Source: Oerskovia flava
GTDB lineage: Bacteria; Actinomycetota; Actinomycetes; Actinomycetales; Cellulomonadaceae
Reading direction: 5' to 3'
Length of the DNA: 64,000 nt
NCBI RefSeq assembly: GCF_026163685.1
Contig: NZ_JAOXSR010000013.1
Span: 1-64,000 of the forward strand
The position numbers and the translations under genes were made by a program. Positions 24,146 to 32,293 of the stretch are shown here, one piece after another. The notes beneath the pieces are model-generated. The model was not told where the DNA came from. It worked only from the letters and a program-made list of their open reading frames with translations, and searched no databases. Every line of letters starts with the position of its first letter. Within the stretch, counting starts at the first letter, position 1.

Positions 24146-25514
24146 GCACCCCGGCCGGGTCGCCGTCGTCCACGACGAGGAGGGCGTCGGCGTCGTGCAG
24201 CGCCGCCCGGATGGCCTCCACACCCTCGCCCGACCCGATGAGCGGGAAGCGGGGCTCCATGTGGGCCTCCACCCGGTCCGCGAGCGACGCCCGCCCGGAG
24301 AAGACGGCGTCGAGCAGCGCGCGCTCGCTGACCGCGCCCGCGACCTCGCCGATCTTCACCGGCGGCTCCGCGCCCACGACGGGCATCTGCGAGACGCCGT
24401 ACTCGCGCAGGATCTCGATCGCGTCGCGGACGGTCTCGCTGGGGTGGGTGTGCACGAGCTCGGGCAGTCGGCCGTCCTTCGCGCGCAGGATGTCGCCCGC
24501 CGTCACACCCTCCTCGGCAGGCAGGAAGCCGTACGAGCGCATCCATGCGTCGTTGAAGATCTTCGACATGTAGCCCCGCCCGCTGTCGGGCAGGAGGACG
24601 ACGATCACGGCGCGCGCCGCGGCAGCCGCGTCCTCGTCCTCGAGCCGACGAGCCAGCCGCAGCGCGGCCTCGACCGCCATGCCGCACGACCCGCCCACGA
24701 GCAGGCCTTCCTCGCGGGCCAGGCGCCGCGTCAGGGAGAACGAGTCCGCGTCCGTGACCGGGATGATCTCGTCGGGGACCGTGGGGTCGTACGCGTCGGG
24801 CCAGAAGTCCTCGCCGACGCCCTCGACGAGGTAGGGACGCCCGTCGCCGCCCGAGTACACCGAGCCCGCCGGGTCCGCGCCGACCACCCGCACCCGGCCG
24901 CCCTGCGCCACGTCGCGCTCGGCCGAGACCTCCTGGAGGAACCGCCCGGTCCCCGTGATGGTGCCGCCCGTACCGACCCCGGCGACGAAGTGCGTCACCC
25001 GGCCGTCGGTGTCCGCCCAGATCTCCGGACCCGTGGTCTCGTAGTGCGAGGCCGGCCCGTTCTGGTTCGCGTACTGGTTCGGCTTCCACGCACCCTCGAT
25101 CTCCCGCACCAGCCGGTCGGAGACCGAGTAGTAGGAGTCGGGGTGATCGGGCGGGACCGCGGTCGGCGTGACGACGACACGGGCACCGTAGGCCTTGAGG
25201 ACGTCGCGCTTGTCCTGGCTCACCTTGTCGGGGCAGACGAACACGCACTGGTAGCCCTTGCGCTGCGCGACGAGCGCCAACCCGACCCCGGTGTTGCCGG
25301 AGGTCGGCTCCACGATCGTCCCGCCGGGAGCCAGCTCGCCCGACTCCTCGGCGGCCTCCACCATCTTCAGCGCGATGCGGTCCTTCACGGACCCACCGGG
25401 GTTCATGTACTCGACCTTGGCGAGGATCGTCGCCGACAGGCCCTCGGTCACCGCGCTCAGCCGGACGAGGGGTGTGCCGCCGACGAGATCGGAGATGTGC
25501 TCTGCGAACTTCAT
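24108..25514 (-). CDS. cbs: cystathionine beta-synthase
   Basis: This 468-residue enzyme has a fold-type II PLP domain with Lys44 in NPGGSVKDRIAL, the PTSGNTGVGLAL loop and GVGTGGTITGTG, followed by two C-terminal CBS domains (MPVVGAEPPVKIGEVAGAVSE and DALLVVDDGDPAGVLTRHDLLGFL). It condenses serine and homocysteine to cystathionine, the reverse arm of the metB product. The CBS pair would bind SAM or adenylates. ATG 25514 starts the conserved MKFAEHISDLVGGTPLVRL. The 3 prime end overlaps the convergent membrane-protein gene by 38 bases. Confidence 0.93.
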   Translation of the reverse strand: MKFAEHISDLVGGTPLVRLSAVTEGLSATILAKVEYMNPGGSVKDRIALKMVEAAEESGELAPGGTIVEPTSGNTGVGLALVAQRKGYQCVFVCPDKVSQDKRDVLKAYGARVVVTPTAVPPDHPDSYYSVSDRLVREIEGAWKPNQYANQNGPASHYETTGPEIWADTDGRVTHFVAGVGTGGTITGTGRFLQEVSAERDVAQGGRVRVVGADPAGSVYSGGDGRPYLVEGVGEDFWPDAYDPTVPDEIIPVTDADSFSLTRRLAREEGLLVGGSCGMAVEAALRLARRLEDEDAAAAARAVIVVLLPDSGRGYMSKIFNDAWMRSYGFLPAEEGVTAGDILRAKDGRLPELVHTHPSETVRDAIEILREYGVSQMPVVGAEPPVKIGEVAGAVSERALLDAVFSGRASLADRVEAHMEPRFPLIGSGEGVEAIRAALHDADALLVVDDGDPAGVLTRHDLLGFLAH

Positions 25515-25618
25515 CCCCCGATCATCCCGCAATCGGGCGCCCGCGCGCGACGTCCGGGAATCATCGTACGTTGTATGGTGTTAAACCTGCCGACCGCACC
25601 CCGACCGAGAGGTTGCCG

Positions 25619-26374
25619 ATGAGCACCAGCCCGCACCGTACGACGTCCAGCACACCAGGCGACCAGGCGACACCGGGCCGGTCGGCCGGCCGCCAGCAGG
25701 CCCCTCCCCTTCCCCCGGTGCGCGCGCAGGCCGAACGGCTGATCGAGATCGGGGTACCGGAGCTGGCCGGGACGGATGCCACCACGTTCCGCGCGCTCGC
25801 CGCCCGGCTCGACGGCGAGCTCGACAACACGTCGCGCGCCGACGACCGGCCGGCACCGAGCGCACTGCTGGCGGTCCACCCGACGGCGGCACCCCCGTCG
25901 GCTCTCGCTCCCCTGCTGCGCCGGGGAGACGCACCCGGCTTCGTCGTCGTCGACATGCCGGACGTCGACCGGTTCAGCCCGATCGACGGGATCGACGTGC
26001 CCGAGGGGGTGCTGTACGTCGTCACGGACCCGGACCGCGGGGACGACCTGAGCAACTGGTCCCCGAACGAGGCGCTCGGAGAGCTCGCGGGCCGCCGCCG
26101 CACGCCGCTCCTGCTGAGCGAGGGCATCCACTGGGCGCTGCAGGTGCCCGCCATCGTCGCGCGCAACCACTGCTACATGACGATCGGGTCTCGGCTGCGC
26201 AAGCCCGGCGGTGCACTCGACGCGCGCACGCCCGCGGTGTGGATCTCGAACGGCACGGGCCGCGACGGTCGTGAACGCCGGGGCGCACCGAAGGTGGGGT
26301 GGTGCTGGGCCGGGAACCGGCACACGTGGCTCGGGTTCGCGTCGGCCACGGGGCGGCGCGGCGGCACGGCCTGA
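25619..26374 (+). CDS. DUF5701 family protein
   Basis: This 251-residue soluble protein has a Pro-rich start and then VRAQAERLIEIGVPELAGTDATTFRALAARL, FVVVDMPDVDRFSPIDGIDVPEGVLYVVTDPDRGDDLSNWSPNEALGEL, and a C-terminal block AIVARNHCYMTIGSRLRKPGG with WISNGTGRDGRERRGAPKVGWCWAGNRHTWLGFAS. The family is of unknown function. The ATG follows GAGAGGTTGCCG. It stands alone, divergent from cbs. Confidence 0.8.
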   Translation: MSTSPHRTTSSTPGDQATPGRSAGRQQAPPLPPVRAQAERLIEIGVPELAGTDATTFRALAARLDGELDNTSRADDRPAPSALLAVHPTAAPPSALAPLLRRGDAPGFVVVDMPDVDRFSPIDGIDVPEGVLYVVTDPDRGDDLSNWSPNEALGELAGRRRTPLLLSEGIHWALQVPAIVARNHCYMTIGSRLRKPGGALDARTPAVWISNGTGRDGRERRGAPKVGWCWAGNRHTWLGFASATGRRGGTA

Positions 26375-26383
26375 CGCCGTGCC
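26363..26383 (+). terminator. hairpin over the DUF5701 stop codon
   Basis: GGCACGGC and GCCGTGCC pair perfectly around CTGAC, which contains the stop codon. It lies between convergent genes and probably acts as terminator. Confidence 0.55.
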
Positions 26384-26399
26384 GGTACCGGCGGGTCGG

Positions 26400-26906
26400 T
26401 CAGACCAGCAGGCCCGCCGCCGCGACGAGCACGACGAGCACGGCCAGCGTCACGACGAGCACCGGCCGACCGGACGCCTCACGCGCCGTGATGCGGCCCA
26501 GGCCCGCACCGACGGCGGCGCTCACCCCGGCGACGGTCGCCACGGCGAGCGTCAGGCCGGAGCTGCCGTCGGTCAGGCGTGACGCGATGCCACCGGCGAC
26601 GAGCGATCCCCAGACGACGCCGACGACGAGGCCGAGCGCGGCGAAGAGGAGCGCGGCACGCTCCTCGGTCCAGCCCGCGCTCAGTCGTGCACCCGCCCAG
26701 GCGACCGCCGCGCCGGCAGTCGGCACGCTGATGACGATGAGGAGCGCCGCGAACGTCAGGAACGCCGGCGGTGCTCCCGCAAGGATCATCACGAGCACCT
26801 GCAGGGCGAGCATGGCGACCGCTGCGATCACCAGGCCTGCCAGGAACACCGGTACCCGCGGCCGAGAGTCGGCCGCGGGTACCGGGACGCGGGTTGTCCT
26901 GCCCAC
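26400..26906 (-). CDS. small membrane protein of unknown function
   Basis: This protein of up to 168 residues has four to five membrane segments (FLAGLVIAAVAMLALQVLVMIL, FLTFAALLIVISVPTAGAAVAWA, LLFAALGLVVGVVWGSLVAGG, LAVATVAGVSAAVGAGL, VLVVTLAVLVVLVAAAGLLV) with no known motif. It follows the Bax1 gene by 5 bases. The start is uncertain: GTG 26906 places a perfect 17-bp hairpin inside the first codons, whereas GTG 26849 would begin directly after it. Neither has a good ribosome site. Confidence 0.6.
   Translation of the reverse strand: MGRTTRVPVPAADSRPRVPVFLAGLVIAAVAMLALQVLVMILAGAPPAFLTFAALLIVISVPTAGAAVAWAGARLSAGWTEERAALLFAALGLVVGVVWGSLVAGGIASRLTDGSSGLTLAVATVAGVSAAVGAGLGRITAREASGRPVLVVTLAVLVVLVAAAGLLV
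26849..26885 (-). terminator. perfect 17-bp hairpin just after the Bax1 gene
   Basis: The arm 26849-26865 is exactly complementary to 26869-26885 with the loop GAG. It begins 27 bases beyond the Bax1 stop (in the direction of transcription) and overlaps the possible 5 prime coding part of the next gene. It may end or attenuate the Bax1 transcript. Confidence 0.75.
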
Positions 26907-26911
26907 CAGGG

Positions 26912-27835
26912 TCAGTCGCTGCTCTGCAGGATCGCGAACAGGCGCAGGAACTCCAGGTAGAGCCAGATGAGCGTCACGAGGAGGCCGAAGGCTGCGGACC
27001 AGGCGAACTTCGCCGGGACGCCGGCCTCGACGCCACGCTTGATGGAGTCGAAGTCCATGATCAGCGACGCCGCGGCCAGGCCGACCGCGAAGAGGCCGAT
27101 GATGATGCCCCACGTGCCGCCGCGCATGCCCCAGCCCCCGAGGACGCCGGTCCAGACGAGGACCACGTTGACGAGCGAGAAGGCGAGGTAGCCCACCATG
27201 GCGATGAGCAGCCAGCGCGTGAACTTCGGAGTGACGCGGACCTTGCCGGACCGGAAGAGGAACAGCGCTGCGGCGAACGTCGCGATCGTGGCGAGGACCG
27301 CCTGGAAGACGATGTCCGTGAGGTTGGCGCCACCCGCGACCGTCATCCCCGCGAACGCGAGGCTGATGCCGCCGAGGAACGCGCCCTGGGCCACCGTGTA
27401 GGCGATGATCAGCCCGGGGCTCGGGTTCTTCTTGAAGGCGTTGACGAGCCCGAGGACCAGACCCACGACGGCACCGATGATCCACAGTGCCGGCATCTGC
27501 GGCGTGACGTTCCACGAGACCGCCGCGACGACGACGAGCAGGGCGAGCAGCCCGCCCGTCTTCATGATGACGTCGTCGTAGGTCAGGCGCTTCGTGTCAG
27601 CCGTCGTCGCCGTCGGCGCGTTGTACATCGCGTCGAGCTGCGCCGCGTCGGCGGCCTGCGCGCCGTCCTGCGTCCCCGCGGGCGGCGTGCCGTACGGCGC
27701 CTGCGCGTAGGGGCTGGACGACGACGACCCGTACGCGGGTGCACCGGTCTGGCCGGGATGCGCCGTCGCGGCGCCTCCGCGGCGGTTCTTCGGCTCGCCG
27801 AAGATCACGCTGTTGTTGAAGACGGGGTTGCTCAT
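26912..27835 (-). CDS. Bax inhibitor-1/YccA family membrane protein
   Basis: This 307-residue protein has a low-complexity N-terminal tail (residues 1-75, with GSSSSSPYAQAPYG and an NxxxFGEPKNRRGG start) and seven membrane segments with the BI-1/YccA blocks ALWIIGAVVGLVLGLVNAFKKNPSPG, YTVAQGAFLGGISLAFA, and MDFDSIKRGVEAGVPAKFAWSAAFGLLVTLIWLYLEFLRLFAIL. The paired Asp residues near the end form the proposed pH sensor of this calcium-leak channel family. ATG follows AGGAGGAGTTC. Confidence 0.92.
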   Translation of the reverse strand: MSNPVFNNSVIFGEPKNRRGGAATAHPGQTGAPAYGSSSSSPYAQAPYGTPPAGTQDGAQAADAAQLDAMYNAPTATTADTKRLTYDDVIMKTGGLLALLVVVAAVSWNVTPQMPALWIIGAVVGLVLGLVNAFKKNPSPGLIIAYTVAQGAFLGGISLAFAGMTVAGGANLTDIVFQAVLATIATFAAALFLFRSGKVRVTPKFTRWLLIAMVGYLAFSLVNVVLVWTGVLGGWGMRGGTWGIIIGLFAVGLAAASLIMDFDSIKRGVEAGVPAKFAWSAAFGLLVTLIWLYLEFLRLFAILQSSD

Positions 27836-28072
27836 GAACTCCTCCTGGTCGCGGCGTCCAGTGCCCTCTGGCTCGAGGCGGGTGTCGCTGGCCGTGGCGT
27901 CCATCCTATGCAACGAGCGACGCCGTGCGGGTGTTCCCACGGACATCGGCCGAGAGATCCACCCGCAGGGGGACACGATCAGCCCCGGGGCGGCCCTCCT
28001 CATTCTTCCGGCGTACACGGACGACGAGGCAAGATCCGCCGTCAGAGGGCTTCTCACGGGGCCGTCGCTCCC

Positions 28073-28078
28073 TAGGCT
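28073..28078 (+). promoter_or_regulatory. -10-like box (TAGGCT) before the ABC transporter operon
   Basis: TAGGCT lies 51 bases before the ATPase ATG in the 294-base divergent gap between the Bax1 and ABC genes. The -35 is weak. The gene itself has a ribosome site (GAGGTGCACC). Confidence 0.35.
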
Positions 28079-28129
28079 GGGAGCAGCAACGACGACACCG
28101 CCCGACCTCCCGCCGAACAGAGGTGCACC

Positions 28130-29137
28130 ATGATCGAAGCACGAGGCCTGACCAAGCGCTACGGACCCAAGACCGCGGTCGACGGCGTGACCTTCACCGT
28201 CCAGCCCGGCACGGTGACCGGCTTCCTCGGCCCGAACGGCGCCGGCAAGTCCACCACCATGCGGATGATCATGGGGCTGGACCGCCCGACCGCCGGCACC
28301 GTCACCGTCAACGGGCGCCCCTACGCGGAGCACCGCTCCCCCCTCACCGAGGTCGGGGCGCTGCTCGACGCGAAGGCGATCCACACGGGACGCACCGCCT
28401 ACAACCACCTCCGCGCGATGGCCGCCACGCACGGCATCCCGACGAAGCGCGTCGACGAGGTCATCGAGATGACAGGCCTGCCGTCGGTCGCCAAGAAGCG
28501 GGTCGGCGGCTTCTCGCTCGGCATGGGCCAGCGACTCGGCATCGCCTCGGCACTGCTCGGTGACCCGAAGACGCTCATCCTCGACGAGCCCGTCAACGGC
28601 CTCGACCCCGAGGGTGTGCTGTGGGTGCGCAACCTCGCCCGCTACCTCGCCTCCGAGGGCCGCACGGTCTTCCTCTCGAGCCACCTCATGAGCGAGGTCG
28701 CGCTCACCGCGGACCACATCGTCGTCATCGGCAAGGGACGCATCCTCGCGGACGCCCCCGTGAGCGAGATCGTCGACGGCGGGGCCGGGCAGACCGTCCG
28801 GGTCCGCACCCCGCACGCGACCCAGCTCGCCGAGCTCGTGGCCCGCGACGGCGCGACCGTCACGAGCGACGAGCCGAGCCTGCTGCAGATCAGCGGGGTC
28901 GAGGCCCCCGCGATCGGCGAGCTCGCCGCGGCCGCCGGCATCGTCCTGCACGAGCTCACGCCGGTCACCTCCACCCTCGAGGAGGCGTACATGTCGCTCA
29001 CCGCGGACTCCGTGGAGTACCAGACCGAGGCCGCCGCAGCGCACCTCGGGCACGGCGCGGGCGAACGGCCCGCCGCTCCCCCCGTCGCCCCCGTGGCACC
29101 CGAGGCGCCCACCCAGAACGAAGGAGCGATCCGATGA
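28130..29137 (+). CDS. ABC transporter ATP-binding protein (ABC-2 exporter type)
   Basis: This 335-residue ATPase has Walker A GFLGPNGAGKSTTMRM, signature GGFSLGMGQRLGIASALLGDP, Walker B TLILDEPVNGLDPEG and the switch His in VFLSSHLMSEV. The C-terminal tail after residue 300 is Pro/Ala-rich. The type is that of antibiotic- or lantibiotic-exporting two-gene systems. It overlaps the permease gene by 4 bases and is followed by a histidine kinase and response regulator in the same direction, so drug or envelope-stress sensing is likely (inference). Confidence 0.9.
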   Translation: MIEARGLTKRYGPKTAVDGVTFTVQPGTVTGFLGPNGAGKSTTMRMIMGLDRPTAGTVTVNGRPYAEHRSPLTEVGALLDAKAIHTGRTAYNHLRAMAATHGIPTKRVDEVIEMTGLPSVAKKRVGGFSLGMGQRLGIASALLGDPKTLILDEPVNGLDPEGVLWVRNLARYLASEGRTVFLSSHLMSEVALTADHIVVIGKGRILADAPVSEIVDGGAGQTVRVRTPHATQLAELVARDGATVTSDEPSLLQISGVEAPAIGELAAAAGIVLHELTPVTSTLEEAYMSLTADSVEYQTEAAAAHLGHGAGERPAAPPVAPVAPEAPTQNEGAIR

Positions 29138-29979
29138 CCGCCGCCACCCTCACCACCGGCCCGACGACGGGCCGCGCCTCCACCTACCGGCTCACCTTCG
29201 GCCACGTCCTGCGTTCGGAGTGGATCAAGTTCCGCTCGCTGCGCTCGACCTGGTGGACGATCGGCACCACGGTGCTCGTCATGGTGCTCTTCAGCCTCAC
29301 GATGGCCGCCTCGATGAACTTCGCGGCGAACGACGCCGAGATGGCCGCCGCGATGGGCAACGTCTCGACGGTCCAGGCGATCGTGCTCGGCTACGTCTTC
29401 GCCCAGCTCTCCGTCGCCGTCCTCGGAGCCCTCGTCATCACCGGCGAGTACGCGACGGGCATGATCCGCTCGACCCTGAGCGCCGTACCGCGCCGGCTGC
29501 CCGCCCTGTGGGCCAAGACGATCATCGTCGGCCTCGTGACGTTCGCCGTCGCGATCGTGGGCATCGGCCTGTCCTACCTCGCCACGATGCCGATGCTCTC
29601 GGGCAACGACCTCGTCCCCGACCTCGGCGACGGCACCGTCCAGCGCGTCATCCTCGCGTGCGCCGCCTACCTGACCTTCGTCGCGATCGTCGCGGTCGGT
29701 GTCGGCACGATCATGCGCCACTCCGCGGGGTCCATCTTCACCCTCGTCGCGCTGCTGTTCGTCCTGCCGCTGGTCGCGAGCTTCCTCACCCAGGAGTGGG
29801 TCCAGGACATCGCCAAGTTCCTCCCGATGAACCTCGGAACGGCGATGATGGTGGTCACCGAGGCCGATGCCGGCGGGGTCGAGGTGCTCAGCCCGGGCTC
29901 CGCGACCGTCGCCATGGCCGTCTGGTCCGTCGTGGCGCTCGCCGCGGCAGCCGTGACGCTCAAGCGGAGGGACGCCTGA
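29134..29979 (+). CDS. ABC-2 type transporter permease
   Basis: This 281-residue protein has six membrane segments. It opens with HVLRSEWIKFRSLRSTWWTIGTTVLVMVLF and contains GEYATGMIRSTLSAVPRR, a block typical of ABC-2 permeases of actinobacterial drug exporters. It works with the preceding ATPase, with which it overlaps by 4 bases, and it precedes the sensor kinase gene by 5 bases. Confidence 0.9.
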   Translation: MTAATLTTGPTTGRASTYRLTFGHVLRSEWIKFRSLRSTWWTIGTTVLVMVLFSLTMAASMNFAANDAEMAAAMGNVSTVQAIVLGYVFAQLSVAVLGALVITGEYATGMIRSTLSAVPRRLPALWAKTIIVGLVTFAVAIVGIGLSYLATMPMLSGNDLVPDLGDGTVQRVILACAAYLTFVAIVAVGVGTIMRHSAGSIFTLVALLFVLPLVASFLTQEWVQDIAKFLPMNLGTAMMVVTEADAGGVEVLSPGSATVAMAVWSVVALAAAAVTLKRRDA

Positions 29980-29984
29980 TCACC

Positions 29985-31367
29985 ATGTCCGACTCGACGA
30001 CGCCGGACCGGCCCCCTGCCGGTCCGGCGTCGTCGCGCGCGCAGGGCCCGGTGTTCACCGAGCTCGACGCGCGCCGGCTCGGACCGCTGCGCCGGTACTT
30101 CGTCGAGCACCCGGTCGTCATGGACTGGCTGGTCTCCGCCTGGTTCGTGGTTCCCGGCGTCCTGGCCGCGCTGTTCATGACCCAGCCGAGGTGGCCTCTC
30201 GTCGGGCTCGTGCTCGCCGGCGGTGCCGCTCTGATGTGGCGACGGCGCGCGCCCCTGTGGGTCGCGGGCGCCGTCGGGGTGCTGGGCGTCGTCACGGTGC
30301 TCGCCACCGGCGAGACCGGCGGGTTCGAGCTGGCGATCGCCTTCGCGCTCTACGCGGTGGCCGCGTCCCGTCCGCCCCTCGAGACCTGGATCGTCTTCGC
30401 CGTGCTCGTCCTCACCGAGAGCGCAGCGGTCCTGCTGTGGATGGACGTCGTCGTCGTCGAGAACGGGGACCTCGTGCGCCGAGACCTGGAGCCGGGCCAG
30501 CTCACCGGGGACAGGGTCGCGACGATCGTCGTCCTCGCGCTGTTCCTCCTCACAGCCCTCGCCATCGGCACGAGCGTGCGGGGCCGTCGCCTGCACCTCG
30601 CGGACCTCATCGGCCGCGCGAACGCTCTCGCCCGGGACCGCGACCAGCAGGCGCAGCTCGCCGTCGCCGCCGAACGCACCCGGATCGCGCGCGAGATGCA
30701 CGACGTCGTCGCGCACAGCCTCACCGTGATGGTCGCCCTGGCGGACGGCGCCAAGGCGTCCGGCGCCAAGGACCCAGAGCTCGCAGGCCAGGCGCTCGAC
30801 GAGCTCACCGAGACCGGACGCGCGGCGCTGGCCGACATGCGCCGTGTCCTGGGGGTGCTGCGCGAGCCCGACGGCGCGCCCGGCCCTGCGCCGCTCGCAC
30901 CGGTCGACGACGTCGCCGGGCTCGAGGAGATCGTCGAGGTGTTCCGGACCGCAGGCCTCCCCGTGCGCCTGGTGCGCAGCGGCGAGCAGCCCCCTCTCGA
31001 CGCCGCCCTCCGGCAGGCGTCGCACCGGATCGTCCGCGAGTCGCTGACGAACGTGCTGCGCTACGCACCGGGCACGCCGCTCGTCGTCGTCGAGGTCACG
31101 CGACGTGACGAGAGACCGCAGGGCGGGGACTGGCTCGACCTGCGCATCATCAACCATGCGGGTGTGCCCCAGGGCGCCGAGGGGCGGACGCCCCCGGCTG
31201 CCGGGGGTGCGCCGCACGGACCGTTCGGCACACAGGTCGGCACAGGAAGAGGGATCATCGGCATGCGCGAGAGAGCAGCGGTCTACGGGGGGGCGGTCAC
31301 GGCCGGACCTTCCGGTGCGGGGTGGGCGGTGCACGCGACACTGCGGCTCGACCTGGACGCCCGATGA
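29985..31367 (+). CDS. sensor histidine kinase (NarX/LiaS-like class)
   Basis: This 460-residue kinase has about five N-terminal membrane segments, a short coiled linker, the HisKA_3 dimerisation helix with His239 in RIAREMHDVVAHSLTVMV, and an HATPase domain with N-box SHRIVRESLTNVLRYAPG and the G-box GTGRGIIGMRERAAVYGG. A Pro/Gly-rich insertion (PQGAEGRTPPAAGGAPHG) splits the ATP lid. It probably senses a membrane or drug signal and phosphorylates the regulator encoded next, with which it overlaps by 4 bases. Confidence 0.92.
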   Translation: MSDSTTPDRPPAGPASSRAQGPVFTELDARRLGPLRRYFVEHPVVMDWLVSAWFVVPGVLAALFMTQPRWPLVGLVLAGGAALMWRRRAPLWVAGAVGVLGVVTVLATGETGGFELAIAFALYAVAASRPPLETWIVFAVLVLTESAAVLLWMDVVVVENGDLVRRDLEPGQLTGDRVATIVVLALFLLTALAIGTSVRGRRLHLADLIGRANALARDRDQQAQLAVAAERTRIAREMHDVVAHSLTVMVALADGAKASGAKDPELAGQALDELTETGRAALADMRRVLGVLREPDGAPGPAPLAPVDDVAGLEEIVEVFRTAGLPVRLVRSGEQPPLDAALRQASHRIVRESLTNVLRYAPGTPLVVVEVTRRDERPQGGDWLDLRIINHAGVPQGAEGRTPPAAGGAPHGPFGTQVGTGRGIIGMRERAAVYGGAVTAGPSGAGWAVHATLRLDLDAR

Positions 31368-32059
31368 CCGGCCCGGTGCGGGTCCTCCTCGTCGACGACC
31401 AGGCGCTGCTGCGCATGGGCTTCCGGATGATCCTCGCGGCCGAGGACGACATCGAGGTCGTCGGCGAGGCGTCCGACGGCGAGACCGGGGTCGCGCAGGC
31501 GACGGCGCTGCGGCCCGACGTCGTGCTCATGGACGTGCGGATGCCGGGCGTCAACGGGATCGACGCGACCGAGCGCATCGTCGCGGCGGCACCCGGCTGC
31601 CGCGTCATCATCCTCACGACGTTCGACCTCGACGAGTACGCGTTCGGCGCGCTGCGGGCCGGGGCGAGCGGGTTCCTCCTCAAGGACGCGCGGCCCGCCG
31701 AGCTCGTGGGCGCGATCCGCGCCGTCGCGAGCGGGGACGCCGCCGTCTCACCCCGGGTCACCCGCCGCATGCTCGAGATGTTCGCCGGGTCGCTGCCCGC
31801 GGGAGCCGAGACGACTCCCGCGGCGCGGGACGGCGACGGCCGCACCGACCCACGGCTGCGTCAGCTCACCGCGCGCGAGTTCGAGGTGTTCGAAGCCCTC
31901 GGCGAGGGCCTGAGCAACGCCGAGATCGCGGCACGCTTCGTCCTGTCCGAGGCGACGGTCAAGACGCATGTCGGACGGGTGCTCGGCAAGCTCGATCTGC
32001 GCGACCGGGTGCAGGCCGTCGTGCTGGCCTACGAGACCGGCGTCGCCCGCCCGGGCTGA
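31364..32059 (+). CDS. NarL/LuxR-family response regulator
   Basis: This 231-residue regulator has a receiver domain (VRVLLVDDQALLRMGFRMIL, phospho-acceptor Asp57 in VLMDVRMPGVNG, Lys in FLLKDA) and a LuxR-type HTH (LTAREFEVFEALGEGLSNAEIAARFVLSEATVKTHVGRVLGKL). A 30-residue linker separates them. It is the last gene of the ABC-kinase operon and presumably controls it. A remarkable inverted-repeat array starts 12 bases after its stop. Confidence 0.93.
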   Translation: MTGPVRVLLVDDQALLRMGFRMILAAEDDIEVVGEASDGETGVAQATALRPDVVLMDVRMPGVNGIDATERIVAAAPGCRVIILTTFDLDEYAFGALRAGASGFLLKDARPAELVGAIRAVASGDAAVSPRVTRRMLEMFAGSLPAGAETTPAARDGDGRTDPRLRQLTAREFEVFEALGEGLSNAEIAARFVLSEATVKTHVGRVLGKLDLRDRVQAVVLAYETGVARPG

Positions 32060-32070
32060 CCTCGCTCTCC

Positions 32071-32153
32071 CGCGAGGTAGAACTCCCGACCACGAGGTAG
32101 AACGCCAGTAGCCGACTGGAGTTCTACCTCGCGCACCGGGGTTCTATCTCGCG
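32071..32153. repeat. four-copy 13-mer inverted-repeat array, 20-bp period
   Basis: The 13-mer CGCGAGGTAGAAC occurs at 32071-32083 and, as CACGAGGTAGAAC, at 32091-32103. Its reverse complement occurs at 32121-32133 (GTTCTACCTCGCG) and, with one change, at 32141-32153. Each same-strand pair is offset by exactly 20 bases, so the copies are two head-to-head pairs around a 17-base centre. The arms can fold into one long imperfect hairpin; 32071-32086 and 32118-32133 are a perfect 16-bp pair. It may be a terminator, a REP-like element or a regulator-binding array. Confidence 0.8.
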
Positions 32154-32158
32154 GACCC

Positions 32159-32272
32159 GACGAGCTCCGCGCCCTGGCCACCGGGATCGGCGCTCTGCTG
32201 CGCGTCGCGCGGGAGATCGAGACCCGCCCCGCGCAGGGCGGCCCCGCCGCGGCGGCGGGCCCGGAGGTCTGA
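32159..32272 (+). pseudogene. coding-like fragment without a start (possible gene remnant)
   Basis: From 32159 to the TGA at 32270-32272 one frame reads DELRALATGIGALLRVAREI and continues to PEV. Almost every third codon position is G or C, and the first part would form an amphipathic helix, which looks like the end of a real protein. No start codon exists in this frame after the repeat array that precedes it. It may be the tail of a gene cut off by the array. It could also be chance in GC-rich DNA. Confidence 0.35.
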
Positions 32273-32281
32273 GGCGCGGGC

Positions 32282-32287
32282 TACGGT
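32282..32287 (+). promoter_or_regulatory. -10 box (TACGGT) of the following gene
   Basis: TACGGT, 6 bases, then ATG 32294, with no ribosome site. This predicts a leaderless transcript. Confidence 0.5.
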
Positions 32288-32293
32288 GGCCGC

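Noticed and set aside
27836-29053. Minus-strand open frame extending the Bax1 gene upstream by 400 codons
   Set aside because: It lies opposite the ABC ATPase gene, and a strong ribosome site precedes ATG 27835, so the extension is a GC-rich shadow.
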